Assembly (NCBI GenBank): GCA_021904315.1
Contig: CM038910.1
Location: forward strand, 5,146,001-5,210,000
Length of the DNA: 64,000 nucleotides
Reading direction: 5' to 3'
Source of the DNA: Sphagnum magellanicum
Lineage: Eukaryota; Streptophyta; Sphagnopsida; Sphagnales; Sphagnaceae
Numbering within the stretch: the stretch's first letter is position 1; each line of letters begins with the position of its first letter. The notes beneath the pieces are model-generated. The model saw only the letters and a list, made by a program, of their open reading frames with translations. It did no database searches and was not told the origin of the DNA. The position numbers and the translations under genes were made by a program. Below, one piece after another: positions 46,459 to 58,466 of the stretch.

Positions 46459-49400
46459 CTGCTGCTGCTGGTGTTGCTGTTGCTGCTGTTGGTGCTGCTG
46501 CTGCTGTTGGTGCTGTTGGTGCTGCTGCTGCTGATATGTGGCAGTTGGGTATGGTGTAGTAGGAGGATGGGGCCCCCGCAAAATAGGGGGGTTTGGAGTT
46601 GGCATCACATTTTGCACCACTGACCTGTTAGCACCAGCTGGATCCAATGACAATGCCATGCCTACACCAGGAATAGCACCCTCACCACGTACTGGACCAC
46701 CTCCAGCAAATGGACCTGGTGTAGTGGGCCCAGCTGCCTGAGAGTCACTTGCATTTCCTAATTCCACTCATCCACAACCCATGACCCATGTCAAATTTAT
46801 GAAGGTGTACGCTGTACCAGAAGTCAGGATCCCCATATTTCAGCAATACAAAATTGGACAACAAAAATAGTAAACAGACCTCAAGATGAACCAGTTACTC
46901 CATGCAGCACAAGACGTAGCTGAACATCAGAAGGAGAAAACTTGCTCATATACCTTGTGAATGTGCATTGTTATGCCTATTGTCTCGGAGAGTCTCGCCA
47001 GGTCGATTTCTGCACCAGAACTTGGTTGTGTGGTCGTTGCTCCCACTGTACAAGGCATTCACATCAACTGCCTATCAGCCCATCATACTTTATGCTGAGG
47101 GAGACACACAAATCATCATGAGACAACCTACCAAACAGAGCAAACATACCCAAAATTACCTGCAGAGAATGTGCCCCATGGGATGCCAGGCCAGATCCCA
47201 CACACTGCTTTCATGTGCATTTGCAACTTCTGCTTGTGGACCTTCATGCCTGTTCCCAATCCAGTTAAAAAGCAAACCACTTTTTCTCACTGCCGCATGT
47301 CCTCATTGTAGCAGTATAAACAGCGCCCAAAATCACAACCTCCCATACATGCCCTTTCCAGCTTACACAAGAAAAAGTCTCCTAACTAATAAATGAGACA
47401 AGGGAGCTTACCCAACCAGCCAGTGAATTATGCTGCCATCATAACTTCCACTCACAAACAGCTCCTCATGAAATGGATGCCAGGTCAGTGCTGTGAGCAG
47501 GAAAGAAACTGCACAGCTTAGTACATGACTGTTCAAGTTGAGCACTCATGTTTCCTGATTGGTTTCTCTTCCACTGCAGATGTTCATCTCTCTCTTGCAA
47601 CACTGTTATGCAAATTCAAAACCTCAGCAACAAAAGTGGTAGCAGCAAAATGTGTCAAAGGAAACAAAGTAAACCTGTGACTTCCTTTCGGTGCCCACGG
47701 TAAGTCTCCAGTTCCTTAAACGTTCTGACATCATAGAGCTGCCAGTCCGCACCATAACATCAAACTCATCCACAAAAATACCAACATAAAAAAGGTAGCA
47801 AATACTTCAATAACTCTGTAAGCATGTAGTGTAGGAAAGTACTACCTTGATTGTTTGATCCCGAGAGGCAGTTAGCACCCAGTTGCCATTGCTGTTCCAC
47901 TTCACTGAAAGCACAGTATTTTTGTGGCCATGCCTGCAACAGATAATGAACTTGATTAACCCCATGCCCATCATAGGCAGAAAGGACAACCCCAACATGG
48001 CAGCTTTACAAACAGAGAAAGGTGAAGAAGGTCATACAGGGTGCACAGCTCTCGACCAGTCTTGGCATCCCAAAGCTTCACCAGATTATCTTTTGCTCCT
48101 GCACATACTCACCCATTGTTCTTGTTTAGTCCTCTTGTTCAAAGGAAGGTTTTTCACCTACCTTGTGCTATACAATCCACGATTGCTAAACATAAGGTGC
48201 ATCAGCTCATGTTCTTGAGGAAATATGTTTGATTGCTCAACACACCAGATACCAGGAGTGACTTTTGAGGGTGCCAGTCCACACTCTTCACATCCCAACC
48301 ATGCCCTGCTCAACACATCGATAAACACTCCAGCCCTACCTATCAGCCTGCAGCTTTACCATTTGATTGCAACAACTGCACCAAACAATTGTCAGTTTCT
48401 CATTACTGCAACAAGCCACCGTGAAAGGGCAGCAGCCAATATCCCCTTTGGCAATGCGCTGCATGCACCCTCCAGAAATAATAGTCTGTTCAAAAGAGCA
48501 TGATTGGGAAGCACAAGATTATTTCAAGAACTACAACATGCATCTTCTCACAACATCTGCTAGAAACTGCCGTTATCTTTGGTTCCCCTGGCTGCAGCAG
48601 AGGTCCAAACAAGATGGAATTCAGCTTTCAGCACAGAGGCACCTCTCATTTGCTCCTCTATGTACAGTCAAAGGATGTGCATAATAGATGTATTGAAATG
48701 TACCAGCTAAAGAACGCTCCTCCTGGCATCGAGCAAAGTCCCACACTTTAACAGTGGTGTCATCAGAGCAGGAGCAAAACTTGAGGTCTGTACTTGAAAA
48801 GCTGTCATGCAGAGCAAAGACAACCACCCAAACAGTTCCTGAGTGCGTTGCACACAACCAAGGTCCATTATACCAGGAGAATGATCTAGCAAAAACAGCA
48901 TCGAGCTTGCTGATGGTTGCACAATTAAGATATTGAACATCCTCTTCTTCCCAGTCCCAGCTGCAAATTCTTCCCCAAATTTGAGCAAGTAATTGCAGGT
49001 ACTTCAGAAGCACTGAATTTCCTTCATGAGAGTGAAAAGAAGAGGACGAAAACACACACCCTGAAGCACAAACTTCCAACATATCAATGACAAAGTGCCT
49101 ACCTCAGGTCACGGACTGCCTCCTTGTGGGCAGTTTTGTTGGCCTTCACGTTATTCATATTGGTTTGCCAGTACCTACATGCATAACCAGGATGACAATC
49201 AAGTCAATGATCAACCCCCCCCAAAAAAAGGAAAAAAACTCCAATTCCAGTGTCCAAGAGAACCTGCAAAATGAACATGTGTGCAGATATCCACAACAAC
49301 ATCCAAAGTAATGGGAACAACCATTTCTTGCACCCAAAGACATCATGCATGAGAATGGAGAAGTACAAACTTGATACAGCCACCATCATCCCCTGTCACC

Positions 49401-51284
49401 ATCCAATTCTCATTGTGGCTCCATATCATTGATCGCACAGCCAGATCATGTGCCTGCCTCAGCAAAGCAATTCCCACAAACCCAACTTTCAACACTATAC
49501 CTTTGGGTAACAACCCCAGAATCACTTTGATTATACTATAAAGGGCGTTAGAGGAACTCAAATGATTTCCTAAGCTTTTATTTTGCAGGAGACTTACTTG
49601 CAAAATCATCTCAAAATTGAAAGATTGTCCATTCCACAAAGTGAACTCTCCACTTTGAGATCCAGTGATCAATCTTCGCCCTGTTGGTGTCCACTGCAAT
49701 CCAACAATGCACCATCATCAGATTTGGCAGCTGCTTTCTCCTACTTCAAACATCAGATCTAAAGAGATTGCCCAGACTTGGGAGTACACCAAAGTGCAGT
49801 AATGCCTCGAAAAAATACAGAGCAGAACCAGACTGTTGTTTTGCATGCTGAACATCAGAGGTTGATGGGTATGTAGACACATATTGATCATGTGGAGATA
49901 TTACCAGAACTCGATTTATTGAACAGCGCACTTTGTTTGTTGATGGATGCACAAACTTGGTGGTGAAGCTTGTAGCTGGATTGTCAGGATAAGCGACAGT
50001 TGGAAGCAACTGCAAAACCCACAATGTCCAGAACAGATTTCAATATGCAGATTCCAGTGATTCACAAAGTTCCAACAAAAAAAAGTAGAAATTGCATGTC
50101 TTGCAGCAGCTCAAGCTTGGATTACCAGAATATAAACCATAGTTATATACTTCCTACTCCTCTGCACATGTTTGCAGTAGCAACAACTTGAACCTTACCT
50201 GACACAAGTTGTGCAAACAAAGCCTTACAAAACCCTAAACCTACAACCACTCATACATTCACAGCAGCATCTTGGCTGCAACATAACATATAAACTGCTG
50301 TCATTGTGCATCTGCCTAAATCACTGACCTCATCAACAACAACTTGACAAAACCTCTTCAACCTCAGATGCTTGCTGTGTGGGGTGTTGACCAATGCATC
50401 AGAAAATGTACACAGATTCAAGTTGCAAAATCCTAACCCGAAATTCCCACTTACATCAATAGCAGCAGCTGAACAGGGCTGCAACACAGGGGCATCTCGG
50501 ACATCCCGTTGCCACATACGGGTCTGCAAAACCATCAGCAAGCTCTCATTCTTAGTAACCATCTTCCCCTGCCACTTGTTCAGGCCCTTAAGAAATTGGA
50601 CTGTCATTTGGACTTTCTGAGATCATGCTTACAAAGAACACAAAATCCACCATCAGCCAGAAAAGGGCAGAGCAAGAGCTCAAGTACTCCTCCTGCCTGC
50701 AACACATTTTACCGTGACAGCTTTTCTGAAGGGGAAGAGGAGGGAAAAAAAAACACCTGTATGTAGCGCACAACAGTCGAACTATAATCAACAGTTCTCC
50801 GATGCACAGGCTTCCGCATCCTCTTTCCTACATCCAGCACAAACAGAAACCCTAAATGCTTTAGCTCCTCCCCTGCCACCAAAACCCTGACATACCCTGC
50901 AACTTTGCTCACAAGACTGCAACGCATCAAGTTGCACCTGAATCTCCAACAATTTAAATCCTAAAACAGATAGATATTGGAGAAACCTCCTTCTCTAAAA
51001 CTCTGGCGTGCATCTTGCTAGATTCTACACCAAAAAAGGAGGAACGAAACAAATGGAATGGAACGAAAACCCAAAAAAAAAAAAAAAAAAAAAACAGGAA
51101 ACAGGTTGAACCTAGAAAAAGGGATGGAGGGGATGTTACCATCAAAGATGACATTGGGGCGACTGAAGTCCGCACCAGCAGCAGCTGTAGCGACAGAGGG
51201 AGCTGAAGGGACAGGGACAGGAGCAGCCTGGGCACGATGGAAGTCATGCCCCTGGGGCACAACCTGCATCTGAGAGCCCTCCAT
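45723..51284 (-). CDS. FY: FY, WD40 subunit of the mRNA cleavage and polyadenylation factor
   Basis: Plant orthologue of yeast Pfs2 and human WDR33, which recognises polyadenylation signals; in Arabidopsis it acts with FCA in flowering control. Seventeen exons on the minus strand: 51284-51140, 50827-50757, 50523-50455, 50009-49905, 49693-49598, 49453-49371, 49174-49103, 48801-48704, 48305-48246, 48098-48038, 47933-47846, 47738-47675, 47490-47412, 47249-47160, 47045-46954, 46757-46039 and 45854-45723 (707 aa). All are GT-AG and in phase. Signature blocks: [79 protein letters not shown] and [21 protein letters not shown] repeats cover about 115-415. The tail (exons 16-17) holds a Gln/His tract of 61 residues and a Pro/Gly/Met-rich end. 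I find no PPLP motif, which Arabidopsis FY uses to bind FCA. Confidence 0.96.
46351..46533 (-). repeat. CAG/CAA trinucleotide tract encoding polyglutamine in FY
   Basis: 61 codons of CAG, CAA and occasional CAC/CAT (His) in exon 16, at about residues 500-560. Alternation of CAG and CAA and His interruptions partly stabilise the tract. Plus-strand open frames across it (Leu, Val/Ala and Cys runs) are shadows. Confidence 0.95.
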
Positions 51285-51534
51285 TTTACTGGAGCTTGAT
51301 GCACTTCATCACTTGCTGATGATGCTCTTACTTGGAAATCCTGCTACTACTCCTTCCTTCTCCTCTTCCTCCTCCTCCTCCTCCTCTTCCTTTCTGTCAT
51401 AGATTTTTTGCTTCCCCGATGTCTGTCAGTTGCCTACTTACTCCAGCTACAAAATTCTCGCCACGACAACACTACTACTATCCTCTCTTCTCCTCTCTCT
51501 CAGACAAGCCTTGCTCCCAACCTCAGAAGGGTTT
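51285..51534 (-). promoter_or_regulatory. 5' leader and proximal promoter of FY
   Basis: GC-richer than the DNA beyond it, with a CCT/CTC-rich tract at 51354-51395 (AGG-rich in the FY sense) just upstream of the ATG. The transcription start is not visible from sequence. Confidence 0.4.
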
Positions 51535-52020
51535 TACGATTAGGGTTTCACGATTAGGGTTTCCATAAAATGGATTTTCTTGCAATTAGGGTTTACAGAA
51601 AAAAGGTGTTTTTTTTTGCAATTGGGGTTTACACAAAAGGGATTTCCACAAGAGGATTTTCTTACAATTAAGGTTTCCAAAAAGGACTTTTTTTTCAGCT
51701 AGGGTTAACACAAAAGGGGTTTCCACAAGAGGATTTTCTTACTATTAGGGTTTAACGAAAAAGGAGTTTTTTGCAATTAGGGTTTACACAAATGGAGTTT
51801 CCACAAGAGGATTTTCTTACAATTAGGGTTTATGGAAAAAGAGTTTTACAATTAAGGGTTTCCACAAAAAGGTCTTCCTTACAAATTAAGGTTTATAGAA
51901 AATGGGTTTTTTAATAATTAGGGATTTTTAAAAAGGTTTTATTACAATTTGGGTTTCCACAAACAAGCTCCTTTTACAATTAAGGTTTACAGGAAAAGGG
52001 GTTTTTATAATTAGGGTTTC
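51535..52020. repeat. minisatellite of interspersed TTAGGGTTT words upstream of FY
   Basis: About 14 degenerate units built from GATTTTCTTACAATTAGGGT, TTACACAAAAGGG and TTTCCACAAGAG. AATTAGGGTTT or one-base variants recur every 25-45 bases. In the FY orientation these read AAACCCTAATT, the telo-box. The array starts about 250 bases before the FY ATG. Confidence 0.85.
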
Positions 52021-52489
52021 AAATGTGCATATGTGTTTTTGTTGCTTGTCATTATTTTGCTTAATCACATTTCAATTGTGGAGATTTGCATGAAGCATGC
52101 TTAAGGTTTTAAGCAAGCAGCTCGATTATGTTGATGTGTACATTATCATGCACAAACAAAAGTTGGAGGAGATCTAGGAACTTATACAATATGCATTAGA
52201 AGGTCCTATCAATTACATAGACTTGCATTGAAGATTAGAGTATTGTTGTTTTGGTGGTTGAAATCTAGTGTCTAGAGTAATGGAAGTAGTAAGAATTCCC
52301 ATTTCCTATGTTGAGGATTTCATAAATGCTCAAGGCAACAATGTTAAAAAGAGGTGTAACTTTTTTACACACATAAGAAGAAAGATTGTGACAATGATCA
52401 TTACTACAAAAACAAGTTTTTAAATATATTTTATAATTAAAAATACCCAAAATGATAGGCATTAAAAAATTTTCCTATCAGTTTAAACA
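52021..52489. other. AT-rich DNA, no gene seen
   Basis: No open frame or repeat that I can assign. Confidence 0.5.
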
Positions 52490-52828
52490 AATTTTTTGGA
52501 CCTATTGTTATGACTAGAGTGGATTTTTAAAAAAATAGAATAAAAGACTATTTGATTGATCATTTTGAATAGCAAATAATGGGCTATTTGTTTGGTCAAA
52601 TTTCTACCTAAATTTGATTTTTATTTTATTTATTTAAAAATAGGTAGATAGTAAATAGGTTTAGATAGGTAGGTAAGTAGGTGATAAGTTTATCCTAACC
52701 TAACTTACTTACCTTAACCTACATGTTTTATTCCTTTAAGCATGCACATAAGTTACAAGTATAAAGAATTGAACCTTTCACTTACATAATAATAAAACAA
52801 GTCCTTACCAATGGATTACACTTTTTAA
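52490..52828 (-). repeat. tRNA-derived SINE-like copy, minus strand
   Basis: Read on the minus strand: an A-box-like TAATCCATTGGTAAGG (52803-52818), then GACTTGTTTTATTATTATG, then the B box GGTTCAATTC (52766-52775), ACTTATGTGCATGCTTAA, a TAGG/CCTA simple-repeat part and a body ending near CCACTCTAGTCATAACAATAG. It aligns with the plus-strand copy at 54744-55031. Confidence 0.6.
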
Positions 52829-54175
52829 ATATGACAATTTATGTGAAGTTTTGAATTTCACATCATTATTTATGTAGGTAAATAAGTGAAATAATTAGTA
52901 AGTGCGTTGGTAACTAATTAGGTTGTAAAATGATAGGTGGGTAAAGGAGGTGAATGATTAAATTTATGACTAAATTTTTTGACAAGCCTATGTTGAAATT
53001 GTTAATGTACTTTGGTAATGACATTATATTGCAATTGTTAAAGGTGAAATTGCAATCCTTGATCATTATCATCTTCAAGGAAGTAAAATTGAAAAAACAA
53101 GGTCAACATTTTATTATTCAACAGAAAGAAGCTACCATCACTATTTTACTTTATTACAACTATTCAAATAGTAAGTGATCAGTTATATAAAAAACAATAA
53201 AAACAATAAAGTCTACTATTTCAAAACAAACCTATTGTCCTATCTTTAGGCTAATATAGGGGGCAAGGGGAAAAAACTAAAGAGGTTCAACATGGTAAAT
53301 GAGCATAACTTGAAGGTAATTATTCTCCAAGGTTTTATAATACCTTCCATGGCCTCAATATCCCTTAGTGGTGTTTATAAACCTCCTACTACAACTGTCC
53401 CACCTCAACCACACCTATAAGCCTTTTAATGACTTTACATGTCGCTCGTAACACCTCAAAATGCCTCCCCGTTGCTTTCTACCATCTATAGTAAACTACA
53501 TCCACTCTTAACCATTGTTTATTACTTGCAACAATCCTTTTTAGCCTGCAGGTGGCTATATGCCAATGTTCCCCTTTTCTTTCTACCACTAAGTACTAGC
53601 TATTACTTTCTGGTGGTAGTTAGTAACCTATTACTCAAAAGGCTATCAAGTGATATGCATATTTACTTTATGTTCCAAAATAAATGCAAAATAAAAAGCA
53701 ACCTGCTTAGTATAAGATCAAACTACTTTCCATACCTCTTAATAAAATAGAGGCACATCAAAACACACCAAATTCCTCAACCATTTTCCATTAAAATCAC
53801 ACACAACTACAAGTACATTTCCTCACTACTTTCTTCTCCCTAGAAGTGCAACACACACTTATCCGAAAAAAAAGTCCTTTCACTATTACAAAACTTGGTT
53901 TTTCAAATAATTCAAGTTGATTACTTAGTTTTTTTTACTAATAGATATGTCTATTTTGATTAAAGGCCTAAAACATTATTTTTTTACCAATCAACTTGAT
54001 TAGAATGATTTTCTTAGCAATACATTTAATCAAGTTAAACAACCCAATTCAAAATTGCCAATGGGTTTTGCTCAAATGGGACATCTAATCAATTTGAACA
54101 TAAGAAATTAACATCATTAATGAAAGTGACCAATGTTTTTTAGTCAAATGGGACATCTTATGCCTATTACATACA
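52829..54175. other. AT-rich DNA between the two SINE-like copies
   Basis: No convincing gene. A third fragment sharing GATATGTCTATTTTGATTAAAG with the SINE-like 3' body is at about 53925-53970. A small open frame at 53439-53750 has no family resemblance. Confidence 0.45.
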
Positions 54176-54664
54176 TACCTCTTACCTCCCACTTATAATT
54201 TTACAACTTATGTACCTACCTACCAAACCACCCACCTACTTATATGTAATACTTACCTACCTAGATGTATTACCTGATTACCTACTTACTTGCCTATCCA
54301 TCCACCTATAACCTACTTATGTATTAAATATTTATCTATCTACCTACCTACCTACCTACCTACCCACCCACCTACCTAGATGTACTACCTACCTACCTAT
54401 CCACCCACTTATAACCTACCTACATATTAACTACCTATCTACCTACCCACCTACCCACCCACCTAGGTATACTACCTACCTACCTATCCACCCACCTATA
54501 ACCTACCTACATATTAACTATTTACTTGCCCATGCACCTACTTACATACATGTATTACATACTTACATACCCACCCATGTACTTACATACATACTACCTA
54601 CCCACACACTTACCTATTTATTTACCCACCCACCTACCCACCTATTTCCTATAACCTACCTACT
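54176..54664. repeat. CCTA tetranucleotide satellite with higher-order units
   Basis: About 490 bases built on CCTA and CCCA words. Within it a higher-order unit of about 100 bases (CTACCTACCTATCCACCCAC, then TATAACCTACCTACATATTA) recurs at about 54290, 54388 and 54473. The same tetranucleotide occurs inside both flanking SINE-like copies and at 38190-38276. Confidence 0.8.
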
Positions 54665-54743
54665 TTCATACCTCATAATTTGTAGTGAAGTGTCAAAATA
54701 AAGATGTGAAATCAAAAAAACTAACAACAGTTGAACACTTTTC

Positions 54744-55031
54744 GATGGTGTGGTCCATTAGTTAAGGACTTGTTTTATCATTGGCGAGGTCAACGGTTCA
54801 ATTCATAACATTATAACTTATGTACATGCTTAAGGGGCTAAGGTAGATAGGGTAGGTTAAGTAGGATATATTAGGTTAAGTTAAGGTAGGTCAAGTAGGA
54901 TAGGCTAGGCTAGGTTAGGCGATACCTACCTACCTACCACAATAAAAATTTAAAGGCAAAAATTCGATTAATCAAAATGACCAGTCAAATGGTCCATACT
55001 CTACCAGTCAAACCACTCTAATCACAATAGA
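54744..55031 (+). repeat. tRNA-derived SINE-like copy, plus strand
   Basis: GATGGTGTGGTCCATTAGTT (A-box region from 54744) is followed by the B box GGTTCAATTC at 54795-54804, ACTTATGTACATGCTTAAGG, a TAGG/CCTA simple repeat (54840-54940) and a body ending AACCACTCTAATCACAATAG. A-to-B spacing is about 40 bases, as in plant SINEs. It is inverted relative to the copy at 52490-52828. Confidence 0.65.
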
Positions 55032-55619
55032 CATGTCAAAATCAACTTGTCCAAAATGATTCAATGGTTTTTTTACACCTATTCAAATTGGGTTTTTTTT
55101 TTTACTAATTTTGTTAATAAAAAAGTACCAAGTTTTCTAGTAGTGTTCATTCCAACCTCCAACTACAATGGTATTGAATGCCCTAAAAGTTTCCCAACGC
55201 CTCCTCTAATCCTCCTTTTCCACAAATCATGTAAGGCCCACATTTACCCCAAGAAAATAGGGCCTTTATCCTAATCCCTTCCTATAAATCTTCTAGATGA
55301 TTGGGTAGATTACCCCCAACCACTCATTAACATGAACTATTTAATCCCATTAGCTGCACCCCTTGGATAAGCAACGATAAGTCTACCATTAGTACTCTCA
55401 ATTACTAAGAGGCTTATGGTACAAACTAATTTAGAAATTTATACTCGTTAACAACAATGTTATGCAATGAAATATTAAATATTGTTTTCCCATAAGATTG
55501 GATTTTAATGGTTTTGTCATTGTGTGTAAATGCAACATTAGTTTCAATTGTAAATATTGTTACCAATATGGCCTCAAATATGATAATAAGGTTATGAAAG
55601 ACATTAGTGAAGACCTCTA
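55032..55619. other. AT-rich DNA, no gene seen
   Basis: Only short unsupported open frames on both strands. Confidence 0.45.
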
Positions 55620-56290
55620 ATACATGAAGAGGAAACTTAGTGTCAAAGGGCAAATTGCATCATTACAAAAATGCAATATTGAACCACAAGATTCTAGGAA
55701 AAAATGGGGAGGTGTCATCAAAAGGGGGTGTAAGTCAAAATTCATTGTCAAAACATTGCCACCCCTCCCACATGTTTCTAAAATAAGTATGTTACAAAGG
55801 AAACACATCAACATTGATGGATTCATAATGCATAAAGACTTAAATGTTGGAGAAAAGTCTACATTTTCAACACATTTATCACAAGAAATGAAGGAAGTCA
55901 TCATGTAAAAATTAAATGTTGATTTATTTGTCTCAAATCATGACAAGATACAAATGTTATGTGTAAGAAGTGATGGAAACTATGGGTGTTGTGAACAAAA
56001 ATATTTTTTTCATAGATTAAGATGTTCAATACTTATCCAATAAACTTACAAAAGAAACACATCAACTTCATAAAAACAATGCCAATAGTGTAAGAATGTG
56101 GTAAAAACAAAATTTGAACAAAGTGTTATACTACCAAGAAATGGGAACTAAAGTGTCCAACAATTTCAATGGGGACAACATGTCATTCATCAATGAAATT
56201 CAAACTCAGTGGTAGAAGGAAATGATGTTAAAGCATGGGCATCATAAGGGAATTATTATGGATGCCACATTTGGAACAAATGAAAACAAA
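55620..56290 (+). pseudogene. remnant of a MULE (Mutator-like) transposase
   Basis: The open frame 55624-55908 (94 codons, with KKWGGVIKRGCKSKFIVKTL and KHINIDGF) resembles the region before the catalytic core of MULE/FAR1-like transposases. After frame breaks, 56080-56290 reads YQEMGTKVSNNFNGDNMSF, IQTQW, then KEMMLKHGHHKGIIMDATFG, the segment holding the first catalytic Asp of MULE transposases (MDATFGTN). Stops and frameshifts show it is dead. The downstream two thirds of the core are not visible and no terminal inverted repeats were found. Confidence 0.65.
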
Positions 56291-58336
56291 GTAGGAAATC
56301 AATGAGCAACAACATTCATGTCCTCTTGTAACACATTTTTGCATAAAAAACATTTCACATGCATTAGAAAACATTAATGTTGTAAACAATAATAAATTAT
56401 AAGTTGTAACACTACTTTCAATTTTCACTTTACATTATGATGATCTTTAAAAAATGATATAATAGGTGTATGTTACCACTTCCCATAACAAGCATGATAA
56501 CTTCATTCAATGAATGTTGTTTGCATTGAATGATAAATTGAAAATGCAAAATTTGAATTGGATGTTGGATGTTTTCACTGTTGATTGTGCATAAGGGGAA
56601 AAACAATATTGCCATATGATGCATTTCAATTAGTCCACATTTCATTTTTTCCATTTATATTATAAATGTCATTTTCATTCTAAAATATCATTTTACAAAC
56701 ACTAACATCTGTAGTGTTCCATTTGCATAGAACAATATGGCCATAAATTGCCATTTTTCTTTATTTGTGGCATGTTCTTCAAACATGGCAAACACAAGCA
56801 TGTGCCAAGATCAATGACGCCAATTTGCAAACCATGGTTTATTTTTAGGTTGGGAATATCATGTACAAATAGAAAAGGTCCTCCAAAACTATATGCAAAA
56901 CTTTAGGCAATGACACAAAATATCCCCAAGCTTCCAAATTCGAGGAGTACATGGAAACAAATTAGCTTTTTCATACCCATATATAGGTGGTATGATACAT
57001 AAATCTTCCCTATGAAGATCAAGACACTAACATTGCCATAGAAAATTACCATGAATATTGAAAGCTACATTAAAATATGAGAAATCAAGATGATCGAGTG
57101 ACATGTTGATTGGACCATTTATGAACTTATAAGAGATATCTTCACACACTCCTAGTAGCAACCCCATAGGAAGCAATACATCTTTATAATCAATAAAAGT
57201 GAAACATATATTTGTAGCTTCCGTTGTGATAGAGGCTAGGGTAATACCAAATAGTAATCCCATAGTACCAACAATGTTATGTGGATTTGCATTTTGCAAG
57301 TCATCCTATAACAACCACATTAGTTACACCATGTACGAACCAAAGAAGGAATGAGCTTGTTGTGATCGTGTTCATTCTCAATGATGTAACATCTATAAAC
57401 ATCAAGTCAAATTTTTTATAATAATGCATCTACATATTGTGGAGGGTACTATCACTTGGTACTATGGCTCTCCTATGGCACATGTAATGGTGGGTTGTAA
57501 GGATTATTTTCCTCTCCAAAGGACATTCCACTAATTGATTCAAACCTTGTAAAAAATATGCAAAACATCACATATGAGGTTCACCCACCCAATGGTTTCA
57601 TGGACCTAAAAAATTGAAAGATAAAATGTGTCATCTAACTATTAATCTTATGAAATGTGCACATTAAAGTGACACTCACATGGAACACCTCATTAAACAT
57701 GAACATTCGGAAAAGGAAGAAAAAAAAAATTGTTGGCTAGTTTCAATAATGGCATATTCCATCTTGACATTGCAAAAAAAAAATTAAGACCTTCAATTCA
57801 AGCATATTAAAGATGGTATTGGATGGTGCCTTAAAAGATTTAAGGACTTCCTATCTCATTTCCACCTTGATCATAAGTAAAATTAGAACATTCTAGTCAA
57901 AATTTGTGATTCAATAGTGTAATGTTTCACATTCATGTGATCACCCCAAGGTACTTATGATTTGGAGGATCCAATAATGTATAAATGTCCCAACTTATCG
58001 TTATGCTGGGAACCTTGGTGCTAGAGGAAGGATCCTTTCCATTAATGTTGGTAGCAAAAAAATTTCATCAATTTTGTGATGTAGCCTAAGTGACAATGAC
58101 CCATAAAAAGATTTAGCCAAATTTGGTTACAAGATAAATACGAATGTATAAATTTTAATACATTTTTTTGGCTACCGAGTTAAATCATGTGAAAAAATCT
58201 ATCAATTTTTCTTAAATTGTGATTAAATTTAAGTTGATGAAAATATTTAAAAAACACTCACTTTTAATTTTTAACATAAAATTTTAACTATATATTGTCA
58301 TGAAAATTGAACACAAGGAAGTTTTTAGAAATATCC
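56291..58336. other. AT-rich DNA with unassigned minus-strand open frames
   Basis: Minus-strand frames at 56430-56654 and 57027-57299 (90 aa, reading MQNANPHNIVGTMGLLFG) are longer than expected for this base composition and may be exons or relics of one decayed gene. I do not recognise them. An A-rich stretch lies near 57719-57729. Confidence 0.35.
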
Positions 58337-58466
58337 AAAATTTTATAAATTGCAACTAAAAAATATATCATGTTTACAACTAAAAAATATCATTTATAAT
58401 TATTAACTGAAAAGTAATTGCAAATGACATTTTTAGTTATAAAAATTAGTTGCAAATTATAAATTT
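58337..58466. repeat. MITE-like inverted repeat
   Basis: AAAATTTTATAAATTGCAAC (arm 58337-58359) and its near-perfect complement in 58445-58466 (TTAGTTGCAAATTATAAATT) flank about 85 bases of AT-rich DNA that itself contains CAACTAAAAAATAT repeats. It could fold into a long hairpin. No transposase is linked to it. Confidence 0.5.

Noticed and set aside
46238..46741. Plus-strand Leu, Val/Ala and Cys-rich frames
   Set aside because: Antisense of the FY polyglutamine exon.
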